A stretch of 64,000 nt of DNA from Hyphomonadaceae bacterium JAD_PAG50586_4 (GCA_023242925.1 CP096134.1:496001-560000), one strand, 5' to 3'. Numbered from the stretch's first letter, positions 18,835 to 30,559 are shown. Translations and numbers: made by a program. The notes: a model not told the origin generated them from the letters alone.

Positions 18835-20472
18835 ATGACCACGCGTCGCTTGTTTATCGCGGGGGCAGGGGCAAGTTCTTTCGGCGTATTGTCAGGCTGC
18901 GCCAGTACGATTGCGGCGCCGCGCGCTGCACGTCGCGAAGGCGAAATCACCAGCGCTGATCTCGACTGGTCACACCTCGAATGGCGGCGCGGTTTCGAAG
19001 GCCAGCGGCGCGCTGATCTTGGCGACGGCACGTATCTCAATCCGATCTTCTCCGGGGATCGCCCGGACCCGTCGATCATCCGCGACGGCGACACCTATTA
19101 CATGACGTTCTCATCGTTCGACGCGTATCCAGGTTTGTTGATCTGGGCGTCGCATGATCTCGTGAATTGGCGACCGCTGCAGGCGGCGCTGCGCACGCCG
19201 ATCGGCTCGGTTTGGGCGCCCGACCTCTGCAAGCACGATGGCCGCTACTATCTCTACATACCCGCGCGCACGCCGCAGCATCGCTCGATCTATGTGATCC
19301 ACGCGGACAACGTCGAAGGGCCGTGGAGCGAGCCCGTCGATCTCGGCCTGCCGCGCCACATTGATCCGTGCCACGCCGTTTCGGAAGATGGCCGTCGCTT
19401 CTTGTTCTTGAGCGGCGGCGATCGCGTTGAACTCAGCGCCGATGGCCTCTCGCTCGCGGGCGCCGTCGAGCACGTTTACGATCCGTGGCGCTATCCCGAG
19501 GACTGGACCGTCGAAAGTTTCTCGCCCGAAGGCCCGAAGATCACGCGCCACGGCGAGCATTTTTACATGATCACCGCCGTAGGCGGCACGGCCGGTCCGC
19601 CGACCGGACACATGGTCATCGCCGCGCGTGCGCGCTCGCTGCATGGGCCGTGGGAAGATTGCCCGCACAATCCGATTCTACGCACCTGGTCGGCGCGCGA
19701 GAAATGGTGGTCGCGCGGTCACGCGACCATGATCGATGGCCCTGATGGCGGGTGGCATCTCGTCTATCACGGCTATGAAAACGGCTTCTGGACGCTCGGC
19801 CGCCAAACCTTGCTTGAGCCCGCGGAATGGACCGACGACGGCTGGTTCCGCCCGCTCGGTGGCGATCTCTCGCGCCCATTGCGCAAATCTCTGCCGCATT
19901 TGAGCGCCGATCACGGCGCGCCGCTCAGCGATGATTTCAGCACTGATCGTCTTGGCGTTCAGTGGGCCTTTTACGATCCCAGCGCGAACGAAGGACAGCG
20001 CCTGCAGCGCGGCGATTTCGGTCTCGGCATGCGCGGGAAGGGGACGAACCCTGGCGATTGTTCGCCGCTCGCGTTCATCTGCGGCGATCTTGGTTATGAA
20101 ATCGAAACGGAGATCGAGGTGGATGAAGGCGCCGAAGCGGGCGTGCTTCTCTTCTACAATCGCCGCCTTTATGCAGGCCTCGGCTTCGACGCGCGCGGCA
20201 TCGTCATGCATCGCTACGGCTTGCAACGTCGTGGCGCCGCGCCTGCTGGCGACAATCCGCGACGCTTATTCCTGCGTCTGCGCAATGACCGCAACGTCGT
20301 CACCATCCACCATTCACGCGACGGCGCGAACTGGACGCGCTACGGCGTGCAGATGGAAGTGTCAGGCTATCACCACAACACGATGGGTGATTTCTTGAGC
20401 CTGCGGCCGGCGATCTATACGGCCGGCGCTGGCGAAGCGCGCTTCAAGCGCGTGACGTACCAGGCGCTTTAG
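18835..20472 (+). CDS. Glycoside hydrolase family 43 protein, secreted lipoprotein
   Basis: A 545-residue enzyme. The N-terminus TTRRLFIAGAGASSF with lipobox VLSGC (C22) predicts Tat-dependent lipoprotein export. The five-blade propeller shows the GH43 triad: base Asp in GDRPDPSII (D78), pKa-modulating Asp in SVWAPDL and acid Glu in ESFSPEGPK. Residues beyond about 370 form a second beta-sandwich (DDFSTDRLGVQWAFY onward), as in GH43 beta-xylosidases / alpha-arabinofuranosidases. It lies after the TonB receptor and convergent with a pectate lyase, overlapping its stop by four bases. Likely target: arabinan, xylan or pectin side chains; exact linkage cannot be read from sequence. Confidence 0.87.
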   Translation: MTTRRLFIAGAGASSFGVLSGCASTIAAPRAARREGEITSADLDWSHLEWRRGFEGQRRADLGDGTYLNPIFSGDRPDPSIIRDGDTYYMTFSSFDAYPGLLIWASHDLVNWRPLQAALRTPIGSVWAPDLCKHDGRYYLYIPARTPQHRSIYVIHADNVEGPWSEPVDLGLPRHIDPCHAVSEDGRRFLFLSGGDRVELSADGLSLAGAVEHVYDPWRYPEDWTVESFSPEGPKITRHGEHFYMITAVGGTAGPPTGHMVIAARARSLHGPWEDCPHNPILRTWSAREKWWSRGHATMIDGPDGGWHLVYHGYENGFWTLGRQTLLEPAEWTDDGWFRPLGGDLSRPLRKSLPHLSADHGAPLSDDFSTDRLGVQWAFYDPSANEGQRLQRGDFGLGMRGKGTNPGDCSPLAFICGDLGYEIETEIEVDEGAEAGVLLFYNRRLYAGLGFDARGIVMHRYGLQRRGAAPAGDNPRRLFLRLRNDRNVVTIHHSRDGANWTRYGVQMEVSGYHHNTMGDFLSLRPAIYTAGAGEARFKRVTYQAL

Positions 20473-21770
20473 CGCGGCACGCCGTTCCCCAAATCCCAGC
20501 TTGCCGGATCGAATGGCGCGCGCACTTCGGCGTAGGTCGGATAGCCGCCAACTTCGTTCTGGCTGTCGATCACATCGCCACGTCCAGCTCCAACATCGGC
20601 GATCAATCGCGCATCGATCGGGTCGCGCGCCCAAGGCCGCGCGCCCGCATTGCGCAACACTGATGCCGCCACGGCGCCGGCAGGGTGCGCCTGCAAGCCT
20701 TGCGGCCAAGGCGTTTGCGCGGCGACTTCGCGCAATTGCGCTGTACCATCGCCAAAACGCCCGAACGGCGCAGGGGCGGTGGCGCCGAGCGCCGCTGTGA
20801 ACAGATTGTCACTCGCGTGCAGCTCGATCGGGCCTTGACCGCCAAGCGCAATGCCTATCGATTCAGCCGGCGTCGACGGCCCCGCGCGAAACTCATTGCC
20901 AACGATGGCGAGGCTGCCCGTTTGATGTGGCTGGCCTTCCCATTCAGTGACATGGAGATTGTAGTGAATGAAGCGCCGGCCCGGATTGTAGATCAGATTG
21001 TTGACCACCGCGCCCGAGGCGCCGCCCTTGAATAGCGGATTGCGCTCCCGATTGTTCATGTAAAGATTGCCGGCGATTAGCACGTCGCGAACGTTGTCGT
21101 GGATCAGGCTGCCCTTTGAATGCTCGCCTTTCGAATGCGTGGCGTTCGAAAGTCCCTCGGCGATGATGTTGTTAGTGAAGCTGATGCGGTGCGATGTATT
21201 TTCGCGCCATTCTTCTACCGATGCGCCCTCGAAGCGCGGGCCTGACGCGGAAAGATTCTCATCCGTCGCCCACGTGATCGAGCAATGATCGACGATGACG
21301 TCGTAGGCGCCAGATTCTGTCACTACGCCATCCACTTCCCAGCCGCTTTGCGGGGCGCGTTCGGCATCGCCGGGGCGCACGTGTAGGTGACGCATCAGCA
21401 CGCTGTGGGTGCGAATGCGGACGCCGCCGCGAATGAGCGTGATCCCCGGCCCCGGCGCGGTTTCGCCAGCGATGGTCACGAACGGCTGGCGCACGCCGAG
21501 AATTGCGCCGCCAAGATCGATCACGCCGCCGACGTCAAACACGATGAAGCGCGGCCCTTCCTCGCGTAGCGCTGCGTCCAGCGAGCCGGGGCCTTCCGCC
21601 GCGAGCGACGTGACACGCACGATCCGCCCGCCCGCGCCGCCGTATGGTCCGCGTACCCAGCCCCAAGATGGCGTCGGCGGCGCGGGCGTGGTTGCGCACG
21701 CGACGCTGGGTATTGCGAGGGCGCTGGCGCTGAGCGCGAGCATGGTGCGGCGTGAAATCGAGCTATGCAT
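20469..21770 (-). CDS. Pectate lyase-like right-handed beta-helix protein
   Basis: A 433-residue exported protein. SRRTMLALSASAL then SVAC (C25) suggests a Tat-type or lipoprotein signal. The body has the pectate-lyase beta-helix pattern: GSLDAALREEGPRFIVFDVGG, IDLGGAILG, VTIAGETAPGPGITL, VDHCSITWATDENL and FTNNIIAEGL, as in PL1-like enzymes of Bacteroidetes and Caulobacterales. Such enzymes cut polygalacturonate by beta-elimination with Ca. The ATG at 21770 is preferred over one eight codons upstream, because it begins the signal peptide. It lies 42 bases after the DUF885 gene on the same strand and may share its transcript. Confidence 0.83.
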   Translation of the reverse strand: MHSSISRRTMLALSASALAIPSVACATTPAPPTPSWGWVRGPYGGAGGRIVRVTSLAAEGPGSLDAALREEGPRFIVFDVGGVIDLGGAILGVRQPFVTIAGETAPGPGITLIRGGVRIRTHSVLMRHLHVRPGDAERAPQSGWEVDGVVTESGAYDVIVDHCSITWATDENLSASGPRFEGASVEEWRENTSHRISFTNNIIAEGLSNATHSKGEHSKGSLIHDNVRDVLIAGNLYMNNRERNPLFKGGASGAVVNNLIYNPGRRFIHYNLHVTEWEGQPHQTGSLAIVGNEFRAGPSTPAESIGIALGGQGPIELHASDNLFTAALGATAPAPFGRFGDGTAQLREVAAQTPWPQGLQAHPAGAVAASVLRNAGARPWARDPIDARLIADVGAGRGDVIDSQNEVGGYPTYAEVRAPFDPASWDLGNGVPR

Positions 21771-21812
21771 GCTCGCACATGACACCGGTAGCAATTCTGA
21801 ATCAAGTGGGTT

Positions 21813-23307
21813 TTAGTGAGCGGGTGCAGCACGCGCCGCTTGCGCCAAACCGGGCGGGGAGAGGGGGCCGTGGCGCAGCATCGCGGTGTGAAACGCGCGC
21901 GCATCGAAACGCGCGCCGAGCCGCCGCGGCGCCTCTTCGCGAAGCTCAGCAAAGCGCATCGCCGCCAAGCCTTGCGCCGCCGCAGCGCCCGGCTGCGCGC
22001 ACATGCGCAACACATCTTCTTCAATGCTCACGAACGCGATGTTGTCGCCTTGGAGATCGCGCAGCTCTTGCACAGCGCGTTCGCGGCTCCAGCGCATCAC
22101 ATGGATGCCCGTATCCGCCACGACGCGACCGAAGCGGAAGAGCATCCATTGCAGATAGCCGATGCGGCTCGCCGGATCGTTGGCATACACGCCGGACTCA
22201 TCCGCGAGGCGCTCTGCATAAGTCGCCCAACCTTCGCTGTAGCCGCTGGCGTAGCGTGCTTGCAGCGCCGGCGCTTGCGCCGCGCGTTCGAACGGCGCTT
22301 GCAGGATGTGGCCCGGCACGAGCTCGTGATACGCCACCGACGCCAGCGTCCATTTTGGCCGCGATCGGATCGCGCCGAAATCGACGTGATACACGCCGCC
22401 CTCGCGCCGTCCCGCCATGCCGCCCGCTTCGGTTTCCGGCGGCACGAGCCGAACCTCTGCTGGCGTGTCCGCACCCTCTAGCACATTACGCAACAACGGC
22501 CGCGCGCGCGCCAGCGCCGCGTTCATGTTCGCGACCGCTTGCGTCTTGCCTTCAGCGCTGTCCGCGTAGAGCTGGCGCTCATCCGCCGCGAATGCACGTA
22601 ATCGCTCGCCCACGCTGCCCTGCGTCAGCCCCTGCGCGCGCAACAACACATCCGCCTCGCGCTGCAGCTCGCGGCAATAAGCCTGCGCCCGCCGATGCGC
22701 GGCGCGCGGTGAGACTTCCTCGCCGAGCTGAAATTGCACAGCGAGCGCGTAGAAATTCTCGCCCGCCGGCAGCGCCCAAACGCCGGCATTTTCATGCGAG
22801 ATCTACGCGCAACGCCGTCAATGCTGCACTCTGCCGGCGCATGGCTTCGGCCGGATCGCCGCTCGCACGCGCTGCAGCTGCGTCCACTGCGGCAATGGCC
22901 GCATCCAACACGAAGATCGGTGCGACGATGCCGGCGCTGGCGTCCGTATTGAGCTGCAGCGTCTCAGCGTCGATCGCCGCCGTATCCGCAGTCGAACGCC
23001 GATACGCGCCATAGCGATGGCTCACTGCGTAGGGCGTGCCGTTGCGTCCCCACGGAAACGCCGCGAGGAGCCCGTCGGCCCACGAGCCCTGCGCGATAGC
23101 GTCATACAGAATGCGCGCGTCGCCACTGAGCCGGCGCGCATCGAACGCTGCAATCGCTACGGCGCGCTCGCGCCGATCGGCTGTCGCCCATCCGTCCGCC
23201 AGCGCGCGAAAATTGCCGTCGCTCACCGGCTCGCCAATCGGCGCAGCCGTCGCGCAAGCCGAAAGCGCGCCGGCGCCAGCCAGTAGGAGGGAGCGGCGAT
23301 CTACCAT
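21813..23307 (-). CDS. DUF885 family protein, exported (one frameshift near 22797)
   Basis: About 497 residues after repair. The N-terminus DRRSLLLAGAGALSAC is a lipoprotein-type signal. The C-terminal half holds the zinc-hydrolase-like motif YHELVPGH, followed by YSEGWATYAERLADE, hallmarks of DUF885, a family related to M32/gluzincin peptidases. The frame starting at 23307 ends early after LRVDL; the family sequence continues at once in another frame (HENAGVWALPAGENFYALAV), so one surplus base lies at about 22796-22800. Substrate unknown; peptides are likely from the fold. Confidence 0.8.
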
Positions 23308-23324
23308 GCGTCGAGCTTAAACGA

Positions 23325-23358
23325 ACAACGGCCCACGCGCATCCGCGTGAGCCGTTGT
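23325..23358 (-). terminator. Hairpin terminator downstream of ctrA
   Basis: Arms ACAACGGC-c-CACGCG and CGCGTG-a-GCCGTTGT pair over 14 bp with one mismatch and a four-base loop. It lies 30 bases beyond the ctrA stop; on the minus strand it is followed by TCGTTT. Confidence 0.75.
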
Positions 23359-23387
23359 GGCGATTCAATTTTAAGCGAAGAGGGGCC

Positions 23388-24110
23388 TTAGGCCGCCGCG
23401 ACGCCCGACGTGACCGAAGCGGTTGCGCCAGCCTCTTGCGGGTCGCGCAACACGTAGCCACGGCCCCACACTGTCTCAATGTAGTGCTCGCCGCCTGTGG
23501 CCGCCGCCAGCTTCTTGCGCAGCTTGCAGATAAACACGTCGATGATCTTCAATTCAGGCTCGTCCATGCCGCCATAGAGATGGTTGAGAAACATCTCTTT
23601 CGTCAGCGTCGTGCCTTTGCGGAGCGAGAGCAGCTCCAGCATTTGGTATTCTTTGCCCGTCAAGTGGACGCGGTGGCCGGTGACTTCGACCGTCTTGGCG
23701 TCGAGGTTCACGGTGATGTCACCCGTTCTGATAACGGAATGAGCGTGGCCCTTCGAGCGGCGGACGATCGCGTTGATGCGGGCGATCAGTTCGTCCTTAT
23801 TGAAGGGTTTGGTCATGTAATCGTCGGCGCCGTAGCCGAGGCCGCGGACCTTGGTGTCGATGTCGGCGGTGCCCGAGAGGATCAGGATCGGGGTGTTCAC
23901 CCGCGCGACCCGGAGCTGCTTCAGCACTTCGTAGCCGTGCATATCCGGCAACGTGAGGTCGAGCACGATGATGTCGTAGTCATAGAGCTTACCGAGGTCG
24001 ATGCCTTCCTCGCCAAGATCCGTTGAGTAGATGTTGAAGCCTTCGGACTTGAGCATCAGCTCAATGCCCTGCGCCGTTGCGCTATCGTCTTCAATCAACA
24101 AGACTCGCAT
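23388..24110 (-). CDS. ctrA: Cell-cycle master response regulator CtrA
   Basis: A 240-residue OmpR-family regulator. The receiver has EDD at 7-9, phospho-Asp D51 ([17 protein letters not shown]), the switch Ser in LSGTADID and Lys in TKPF. The DNA-binding domain carries the near-invariant CtrA sequence [18 protein letters not shown] and [19 protein letters not shown]. The protein ends in GVAAA, the type of C-terminal Ala tail needed for ClpXP turnover of CtrA. In Caulobacterales CtrA~P blocks replication initiation and activates flagellar, chemotaxis and division genes. ATG 24110 gives the canonical N-terminus. Divergent from fliI across a 318-base promoter region. Confidence 0.97.
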   Translation of the reverse strand: MRVLLIEDDSATAQGIELMLKSEGFNIYSTDLGEEGIDLGKLYDYDIIVLDLTLPDMHGYEVLKQLRVARVNTPILILSGTADIDTKVRGLGYGADDYMTKPFNKDELIARINAIVRRSKGHAHSVIRTGDITVNLDAKTVEVTGHRVHLTGKEYQMLELLSLRKGTTLTKEMFLNHLYGGMDEPELKIIDVFICKLRKKLAAATGGEHYIETVWGRGYVLRDPQEAGATASVTSGVAAA

Positions 24111-24428
24111 TACATGCTCCCCGTCGGCGCAACATCTTGGCAACGTTAATCCACAGAATCGTTCCGACCCGTAATTAAAACGTTAACGGCGGTAAGATTT
24201 CTTACCTGCGCGCTTGCCTTGTTTGTTTGCGCCTTCCCTCATCAGCTGCCGTTAATACGTGTGAATCAGTGTTCGCTGATGCGAGCAATACGTCCGAACG
24301 CAATAGAACACATTTTTAACCGCGACGTTTTGAATCGGCGTGCGAACGAGCCGCGCTGCACATGCAGTGCGCGTTAGGTTTTGGTTCACCATAAAACTGC
24401 AGAAGGTGTGGGGAAACGCACGGGCGCA
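24111..24428. promoter_or_regulatory. ctrA / fliI divergent promoter region with three GANTC sites
   Basis: No gene in 318 bases. GANTC methylation sites (all GAATC) are at 24156-24160, 24263-24267 and 24332-24336. TTAA half-sites lie at 24146, 24175, 24183, 24252 and 24316, none at the exact N7 spacing. A hairpin-like palindrome GGTAAGA-tt-TCTTACC sits at 24191-24206. In Caulobacter the ctrA promoter is controlled by CcrM methylation/GcrA and by CtrA itself; the same inputs are likely here. Confidence 0.7.
24374..24388 (+). promoter_or_regulatory. Candidate CtrA box of the fliI promoter (TTAG-N7-TTCA)
   Basis: TTAG, seven bases, TTCA: six of eight consensus positions, exact spacing, 40 bases before the fliI ATG. 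The TTCA half also occurs in the fliF box. Confidence 0.4.
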
Positions 24429-25748
24429 ATGCCAACACTTCTCTCTCGCATCACTGCAGACATCGACGCGCTCGATCCGCGCCGCTTCGAAGGACGCGTG
24501 ACAGGTTTGTCAGGCTTCCTCGTCGAAGCGACCGGTCCGCAGGAAGCGCTGGCGCTTGGCGCGCGCGCGACGATTCACGGCGCGCAAATCACTCGCGGTG
24601 AGATCGTTGGCTTCCGCGGCGATCGCGCTTTGCTTGCGCCTTATGATTCAATCGAAGCCATTCGCCCCGGCGCGCGCGTGACGCTCGAAGGTTCGGCGCC
24701 GATGGTGCGTCCGTCGCGCGCGTGGCTCGGCCGGGTTATCGATTGCTTCGGCCAGCCTGTGGATGGCGCGGGGCCGCTACAGCAAGGATTGAAGGCGCGC
24801 CTGGTGCGCGGCGCGCCGCCTTCGGCGCATGCGCGTGCGCGGGTGGGCGAGCGACTCGATGTCGGCGTGCGCTGCCTCAATATGTTTGCCGCCCTCTGCC
24901 GTGGCCAACGCATGGGCGTGTTCGCGGGCTCGGGCGTCGGCAAGTCGGTGCTGATGTCGATGTTGGCGCGCGGCGCCAAGGCGGACGTGATCGTCATCGG
25001 TCTGGTCGGCGAACGTGGCCGCGAAGTGAAGGAATTCATCGAGGACACGCTGGGCGAGGAGGGGCGCGCACGGTCGGTCGTTGTCGTGGCGACCTCGGAC
25101 GAAGCCGCCGCCCGCCGTCGTCTCGCGCCGCACATGGCTTGCGCCGTCGCCGAGCATTTCCGCGATGAAGGCTTGGACGTCCTTCTGCTGGTCGATTCCG
25201 TCACGCGTCTTGCCATGGCGCAGCGCGAGATTGGCTTGAGCGTCGGCGAACCGCCGACCACGAAAGGCTACACCCCGTCGGTCTTCGCCGAATTGCCCAA
25301 GCTGCTCGAGCGCGCTGGGCCCGGTCACGAAGGCACGAAGGGATCAATCACGGCGCTCTTCACTGTGCTCGTTGACGGCGATGATCACAACGAACCGATT
25401 GCCGACGCCGTGCGCGGCATTCTCGATGGCCACATCGTCATGGAGCGATCGATCGCCGAGCGCGGCCGCTATCCCGCCGTGAACGTGCTGAAGAGCATCT
25501 CTCGTCTTATGCCGATGTGTCACACGGACGAGGAAAACGTGTTGATCGCGCGCGCGCGTGCGTCGCTTTCGCTTTACGAAGAGATGGAAGAGTTGATCAG
25601 GATCGGCGCCTATAAGCCTGGCGCAGACCCGGACGTGGATGAAGCGGTGCGCGTGCGCCCGGCGCTGGAGCGCTTGCTCAGCCAAGGCCGTCACGAACAA
25701 ACCAGTTTCGAGGAGAGTTTCGCGATGCTAGCTGAGGCGCTGCAATGA
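24429..25748 (+). CDS. fliI: Flagellar export ATPase FliI
   Basis: A 439-residue F1-beta-like ATPase of the flagellar type III export apparatus. Walker A is [11 protein letters not shown], Walker [10 protein letters not shown], and [18 protein letters not shown] is the family block between them and the C-terminal domain. The N-terminal beta barrel is at about 1-80. It unfolds and delivers export substrates to the FlhA/FlhB gate. ATG 24429 fits the FliI N-terminus (MPTLLSRI); an upstream in-frame start is also open. Overlaps fliJ by four bases (ATGA). Confidence 0.96.
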   Translation: MPTLLSRITADIDALDPRRFEGRVTGLSGFLVEATGPQEALALGARATIHGAQITRGEIVGFRGDRALLAPYDSIEAIRPGARVTLEGSAPMVRPSRAWLGRVIDCFGQPVDGAGPLQQGLKARLVRGAPPSAHARARVGERLDVGVRCLNMFAALCRGQRMGVFAGSGVGKSVLMSMLARGAKADVIVIGLVGERGREVKEFIEDTLGEEGRARSVVVVATSDEAAARRRLAPHMACAVAEHFRDEGLDVLLLVDSVTRLAMAQREIGLSVGEPPTTKGYTPSVFAELPKLLERAGPGHEGTKGSITALFTVLVDGDDHNEPIADAVRGILDGHIVMERSIAERGRYPAVNVLKSISRLMPMCHTDEENVLIARARASLSLYEEMEELIRIGAYKPGADPDVDEAVRVRPALERLLSQGRHEQTSFEESFAMLAEALQ

Positions 25749-26164
25749 AGGCTTTCCGCACGCTCTTGAAGCTCGCCAAGCGCAACCTTGATACGCTGCA
25801 ACGCGCTTTAGCCGATCAGATGTCGCGTCTGCGCGATTGCGAGGAGCGTATGCTCGGCCATGAGCAGACGCTGCGCGCCGAACAGCAGCTCGCGATGCTC
25901 GATTACGATTCCGCGCGTGCTTATAGTGGCTTCGCCGTGCTCGCTGCCCAACGCCGTCGCGCGCTGGAGGCCGAACGTGTCGTCATCAACGAAGAGATCG
26001 AGCGCCTGCGTGCGCTGATCGCCGAAGCGCACGTCGAGGCGCGCAAATTCGAACGCCTGATCGAACTTGAAGAGAAGCGTCAAAAGCTCACGCAGGAAAA
26101 GCGCGAGTCGGCGGAGTTGGATGAGTTTGCGACGATGCGGGCGGCGCGTCAGCCGAACGGCTAA
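25745..26164 (+). CDS. fliJ: Flagellar export protein FliJ
   Basis: A 139-residue, almost wholly coiled-coil protein (heptads through residues 10-125, rich in Glu, Arg and Leu), the expected form of FliJ, the central stalk and chaperone-escort partner of FliI. The sequence is weakly conserved in the family, so the call leans on size, coiled coil and position directly after fliI with a four-base overlap. Its stop overlaps the stop of the convergent FlhG-like gene by four bases. Confidence 0.85.
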   Translation: MKAFRTLLKLAKRNLDTLQRALADQMSRLRDCEERMLGHEQTLRAEQQLAMLDYDSARAYSGFAVLAAQRRRALEAERVVINEEIERLRALIAEAHVEARKFERLIELEEKRQKLTQEKRESAELDEFATMRAARQPNG

Positions 26165-26974
26165 TTGCCGGCGTTCAGCGTTTCCACAACGCGGATCACG
26201 TCTTCATACGCTTGGCTCTGCGGATGGCGGATCGGCAGCGGCGTTTGCGCACGGATCGAATCCGGCACGCGCGGATCGCGTGTGATCGCGCCGGCGAATT
26301 TTGGCTTGAAGCCCAGATATTCGTTACAGGCCAGAGCGAACTGGTCGAAGACCTTTTTGCCCTTCATCCGGTTCTCGGCCTGATTGACCACAACCCACGG
26401 CACGATTTGCGAGCCTTGCAAGCGCATGACCTTGATCATGGCGTACGCGTCGGTCAGCGCCGTCGGTTCTTCGTTCGTTACCAGGATCATTTTATCCGCC
26501 GCGCGCGCAAAGCGTAGCACGGTTGGATCGATGCCGGCGGCGAGATCGAGAATGATGCGGTCGTAGTGCGCCGAGATGTCGTGCAGCTTCAGCGCATTGG
26601 CGATGCGCGCGACTTCCTCGATCTTGGTGGCGCCCAATTCGCCGGTACCCGAGCGCCCAGCGATCAGATCGAGATCCGCCATTGCGGCCGGGGCCGCCCA
26701 GCACCGGCGTTACCGCCGCGTTGAGCTCATGGAAGCCGCGAATGACGGAAGCTAGGTCGTGCTGCGCGCGAATGCCAAGCTGCACATCCACGTTCGCCAA
26801 GCCCAGATCGCAATCGACCAGCAACGAACGGTGTCCGGCGCGGCCGAACGCGATCGAGAGCATGGTCGACAGCCACGTCTTGCCGACGCCGCCCTTGCCG
26901 GAGGCGACGGCGTAAATCGGCGCCGCGCGCGTGCGCGGCAGCGGCGTGTCGGACATGGCTGGTGCGCCGGTCAT
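26161..26974 (-). CDS. MinD/ParA-type ATPase, FlhG (FleN)-like (one frameshift near 26690)
   Basis: About 270 residues after repair. The deviant Walker A is VASGKGGVGKTWLS, then LLVDCDLGLANVDVQLG; the C-terminal part has IILDLAAGIDPTVLRF, ILVTNEEPTALTDAYA and VVVNQAENRMKG, the FlhG/YlxH version of the MinD fold. Such proteins set flagellar number and place. The frame from the ATG at 26974 (or 26956) runs to TPVLGG; the family sequence resumes as AMADLDLIAGRSG in another frame, so the GGGG run at 26690-26693 probably has one base too many. A perfect CtrA box lies 57 bases upstream. No FlhF partner is in view. Confidence 0.82.
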
Positions 26975-27030
26975 GCCTCGATATGAGGTGATAAGGGTTC
27001 ACTTACCGTTAGCGCGGCAAGCTCTTTTGG

Positions 27031-27045
27031 TTAACGCGCACTTAA
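27031..27045. promoter_or_regulatory. Perfect CtrA box (TTAA-N7-TTAA) upstream of the FlhG-like gene
   Basis: TTAA-CGCGCAC-TTAA matches the CtrA consensus at all eight positions on both strands. It lies between flhA and the FlhG-like gene, 57-71 bases before the start of the latter. Confidence 0.7.
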
Positions 27046-27064
27046 TTGCGAGTAATGCTGCGGA

Positions 27065-29163
27065 TCAGACTTGGCCCATCGCTTTGAGCCGCACTTTCGC
27101 ATGCACTTCGCCTTGACCGAGCACCGCCGTCGACGGACGGAAGCGTTCGATCAGCGAGCGCACGAACGGGCGGATGCCGGGGAGGTGAGCAGCACTGGGG
27201 TCTCGCCGGACTTGGCCGCACGCTCAAATGCCGAGCGCACGTCAGCGACGAAATCATGCAGCTTCGACGGCGGCAGCGCGAGTTGACGGCTCTGGCCTTC
27301 GCCCACGACAGATTCCGAAAACGCCTGCTCCCATGTCGGCGAAAGCGAGATAATCGGCAACGCGCCTTCGCCATTTCGATGCTGGTGGCAGATTTGGCGT
27401 GCGAGACGCGCACGCACGTGCTCGGTGATGAGCACGAGATCGTGCATTGCCGGCGCGGCCTCCGCGATCGCCTCGATAATCGCGCCGAGATCGCGGATCG
27501 AGACGCGTTCCTTGAGCAGGTTTTGTAGAACACGCTGCACGCCCGACCACGAGATATGCGCCGGCGCGACGTCGTCGAGCAACTGCTGCGTATCCTTCGG
27601 CAGATCCTTGATGAGCTTCTTCAATTCCGAGAACGTGAGTAGCTCGTTCATGTGCTCCTTGATGATCTCGGTGAGGTGCGTTGCAAGCACGGTGGCGGGA
27701 TCGACCACCGTGTAGCCACGAAAGCTCGCTTCTTCGCGTGCGCGTTCGTCGATCCACACTGCGTCGAGGCCGAATGCGGGCTCTTTCACCTTGTCGCCGG
27801 GCAGCGCGATGCCGGCGCCGGTTGGGTCCATCGCCAACAGGCCGCCCATTTTTAGCTTGCCTTCGCCAGCGTCCATTTCGCGAATGCGGATTTGGTAGCG
27901 ATCGGCCGCGAGTTGCACATTGTCCAAGATGCGTACGCTCGGCATGACGAAGCCAAATTCTTGCGCCAGCGTCTTGCGCAGCGCTTTGATCTGGTCGGTG
28001 AGGCGACGGCCTTGCACATCGTTGATCAGCGGCAGCAGCGAGAAGCCAAGCTCGATGCGCACATCGTCCATCGCCAACGACGATTGCGGCGTTTCCTCGA
28101 TTGGGCCCGTGTCTGCCGGAGCGGCCGCCGCGACAGCTGCGGCTTCCGCCGTTACACGGCTGGCTTCGCGCAAGCGCCATGCCAGCAAGCCGCAACCCGC
28201 ACCGAGTGTCCAGAACGGCAGGATCGGCATGCCGGGCAGAACGCCAACGATAAAGGCGCACGCCGACACAACGCCCAATGCGACAGGGTAGGAGGCAAGT
28301 TGCTTGACCAGCGCCTTATCCGCCGCACCGTCGATGCCGGCTTTGGTCACGAGCAAGCCGGCCGCGACCGAAATCACCAGCGCGGGAATTTGCGTCACCA
28401 GGCCGTCGCCAACGGTGAGCAGCGTGTAGGTGCGGCCGGCCTCGGCGAAATCCATGCCGTGCGACACGACGCCAATGATGATGCCGCCGATGATGTTGAT
28501 GAACACGATGAGCAGGCCGGCGATGGCGTCGCCGCGCACGAATTTCGAGGCGCCGTCCATGGCCCCGAAGAAAGCGCTTTCATCTTCCAGCGCTTTGCGA
28601 CGTTCGCGCGCTTGTTGCTCGGTGATAAGGCCGGACGACAGATCGGCGTCGACCGCCATCTGTTTGCCGGGCATCGCGTCCAAGGTGAAGCGCGCCGCGA
28701 CTTCGGCGATACGCGTCGAGCCCTTGGTGATGACGACGAAGTTCACGATCACGAGGATCGCAAAAACGATGACGCCGATCACGAACTCGCCGCCCATGAC
28801 GAAATTGGCGAATGCGGCGATCACTTCGCCTGCCGCGTGCTCGCCGTTTTGGCCGTTGCCCAAAATCAGACGCGTCGTGGCGATGTTGAGCGCGAGCCGG
28901 AGCAGTGTTGTCAGCAGCAGCACGGACGGAAACGCCGTAAATTCCAGCGGCTTCTTGATCATAAGCGCCGTCATAAGCACCAGGATCGACGACACGATCG
29001 AGATCGCCAGCAGAAAATCGAGCAGAAATGCCGGCAGCGGCACCAGCATGATCGCCAGAATGCTAAGCACGCCAACGGCCAGGCCAATTTCGCCGCGCAT
29101 GACGAAGCCGCGCAGGATATCGAACGAGAGAGCTTGGCCTCGCGGCTGCGCTGCGTCAGTCAT
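27065..29163 (-). CDS. flhA: Flagellar export gate protein FlhA (one frameshift near 27177)
   Basis: About 699 residues after repair. The N-terminal half holds eight membrane helices, with FHIPEP-family motifs LNIATTRLIL, FVVITKGSTRIAEVAARFTLDAMPGKQ (split around residue 130-155) and GDAIAGLLIVFINIIGG. The C-terminal half is the cytosolic substrate-docking domain (GFSLLPLINDVQG onward). It forms the nonameric export gate. The frame breaks near 27177: TSP should continue as GIRPFVRSLIERFRPS, needing one more G in the CCGGGG run, and then ends at the TGA at 27065. It is the last gene of the fliF operon, 16 bases after the repaired flbD stop. Confidence 0.93.
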
Positions 29164-29179
29164 TTAGTGGTCGTTCTCT

Positions 29180-30539
<1,360 letters not shown>

Positions 30540-30559
30540 TCTCCTCGAGACCCCAGCCG

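Noticed and set aside
21752..23014. Open frame of 420 codons on the plus strand over the DUF885 gene
   Set aside because: Arg/Ala/Pro-rich shadow frame; the minus strand carries clear family motifs (YHELVPGH, YSEGWATYAE).
24175..24186. Two close TTAA motifs in the ctrA promoter as a full CtrA box
   Set aside because: They are separated by four bases, not seven; kept only as half-sites.
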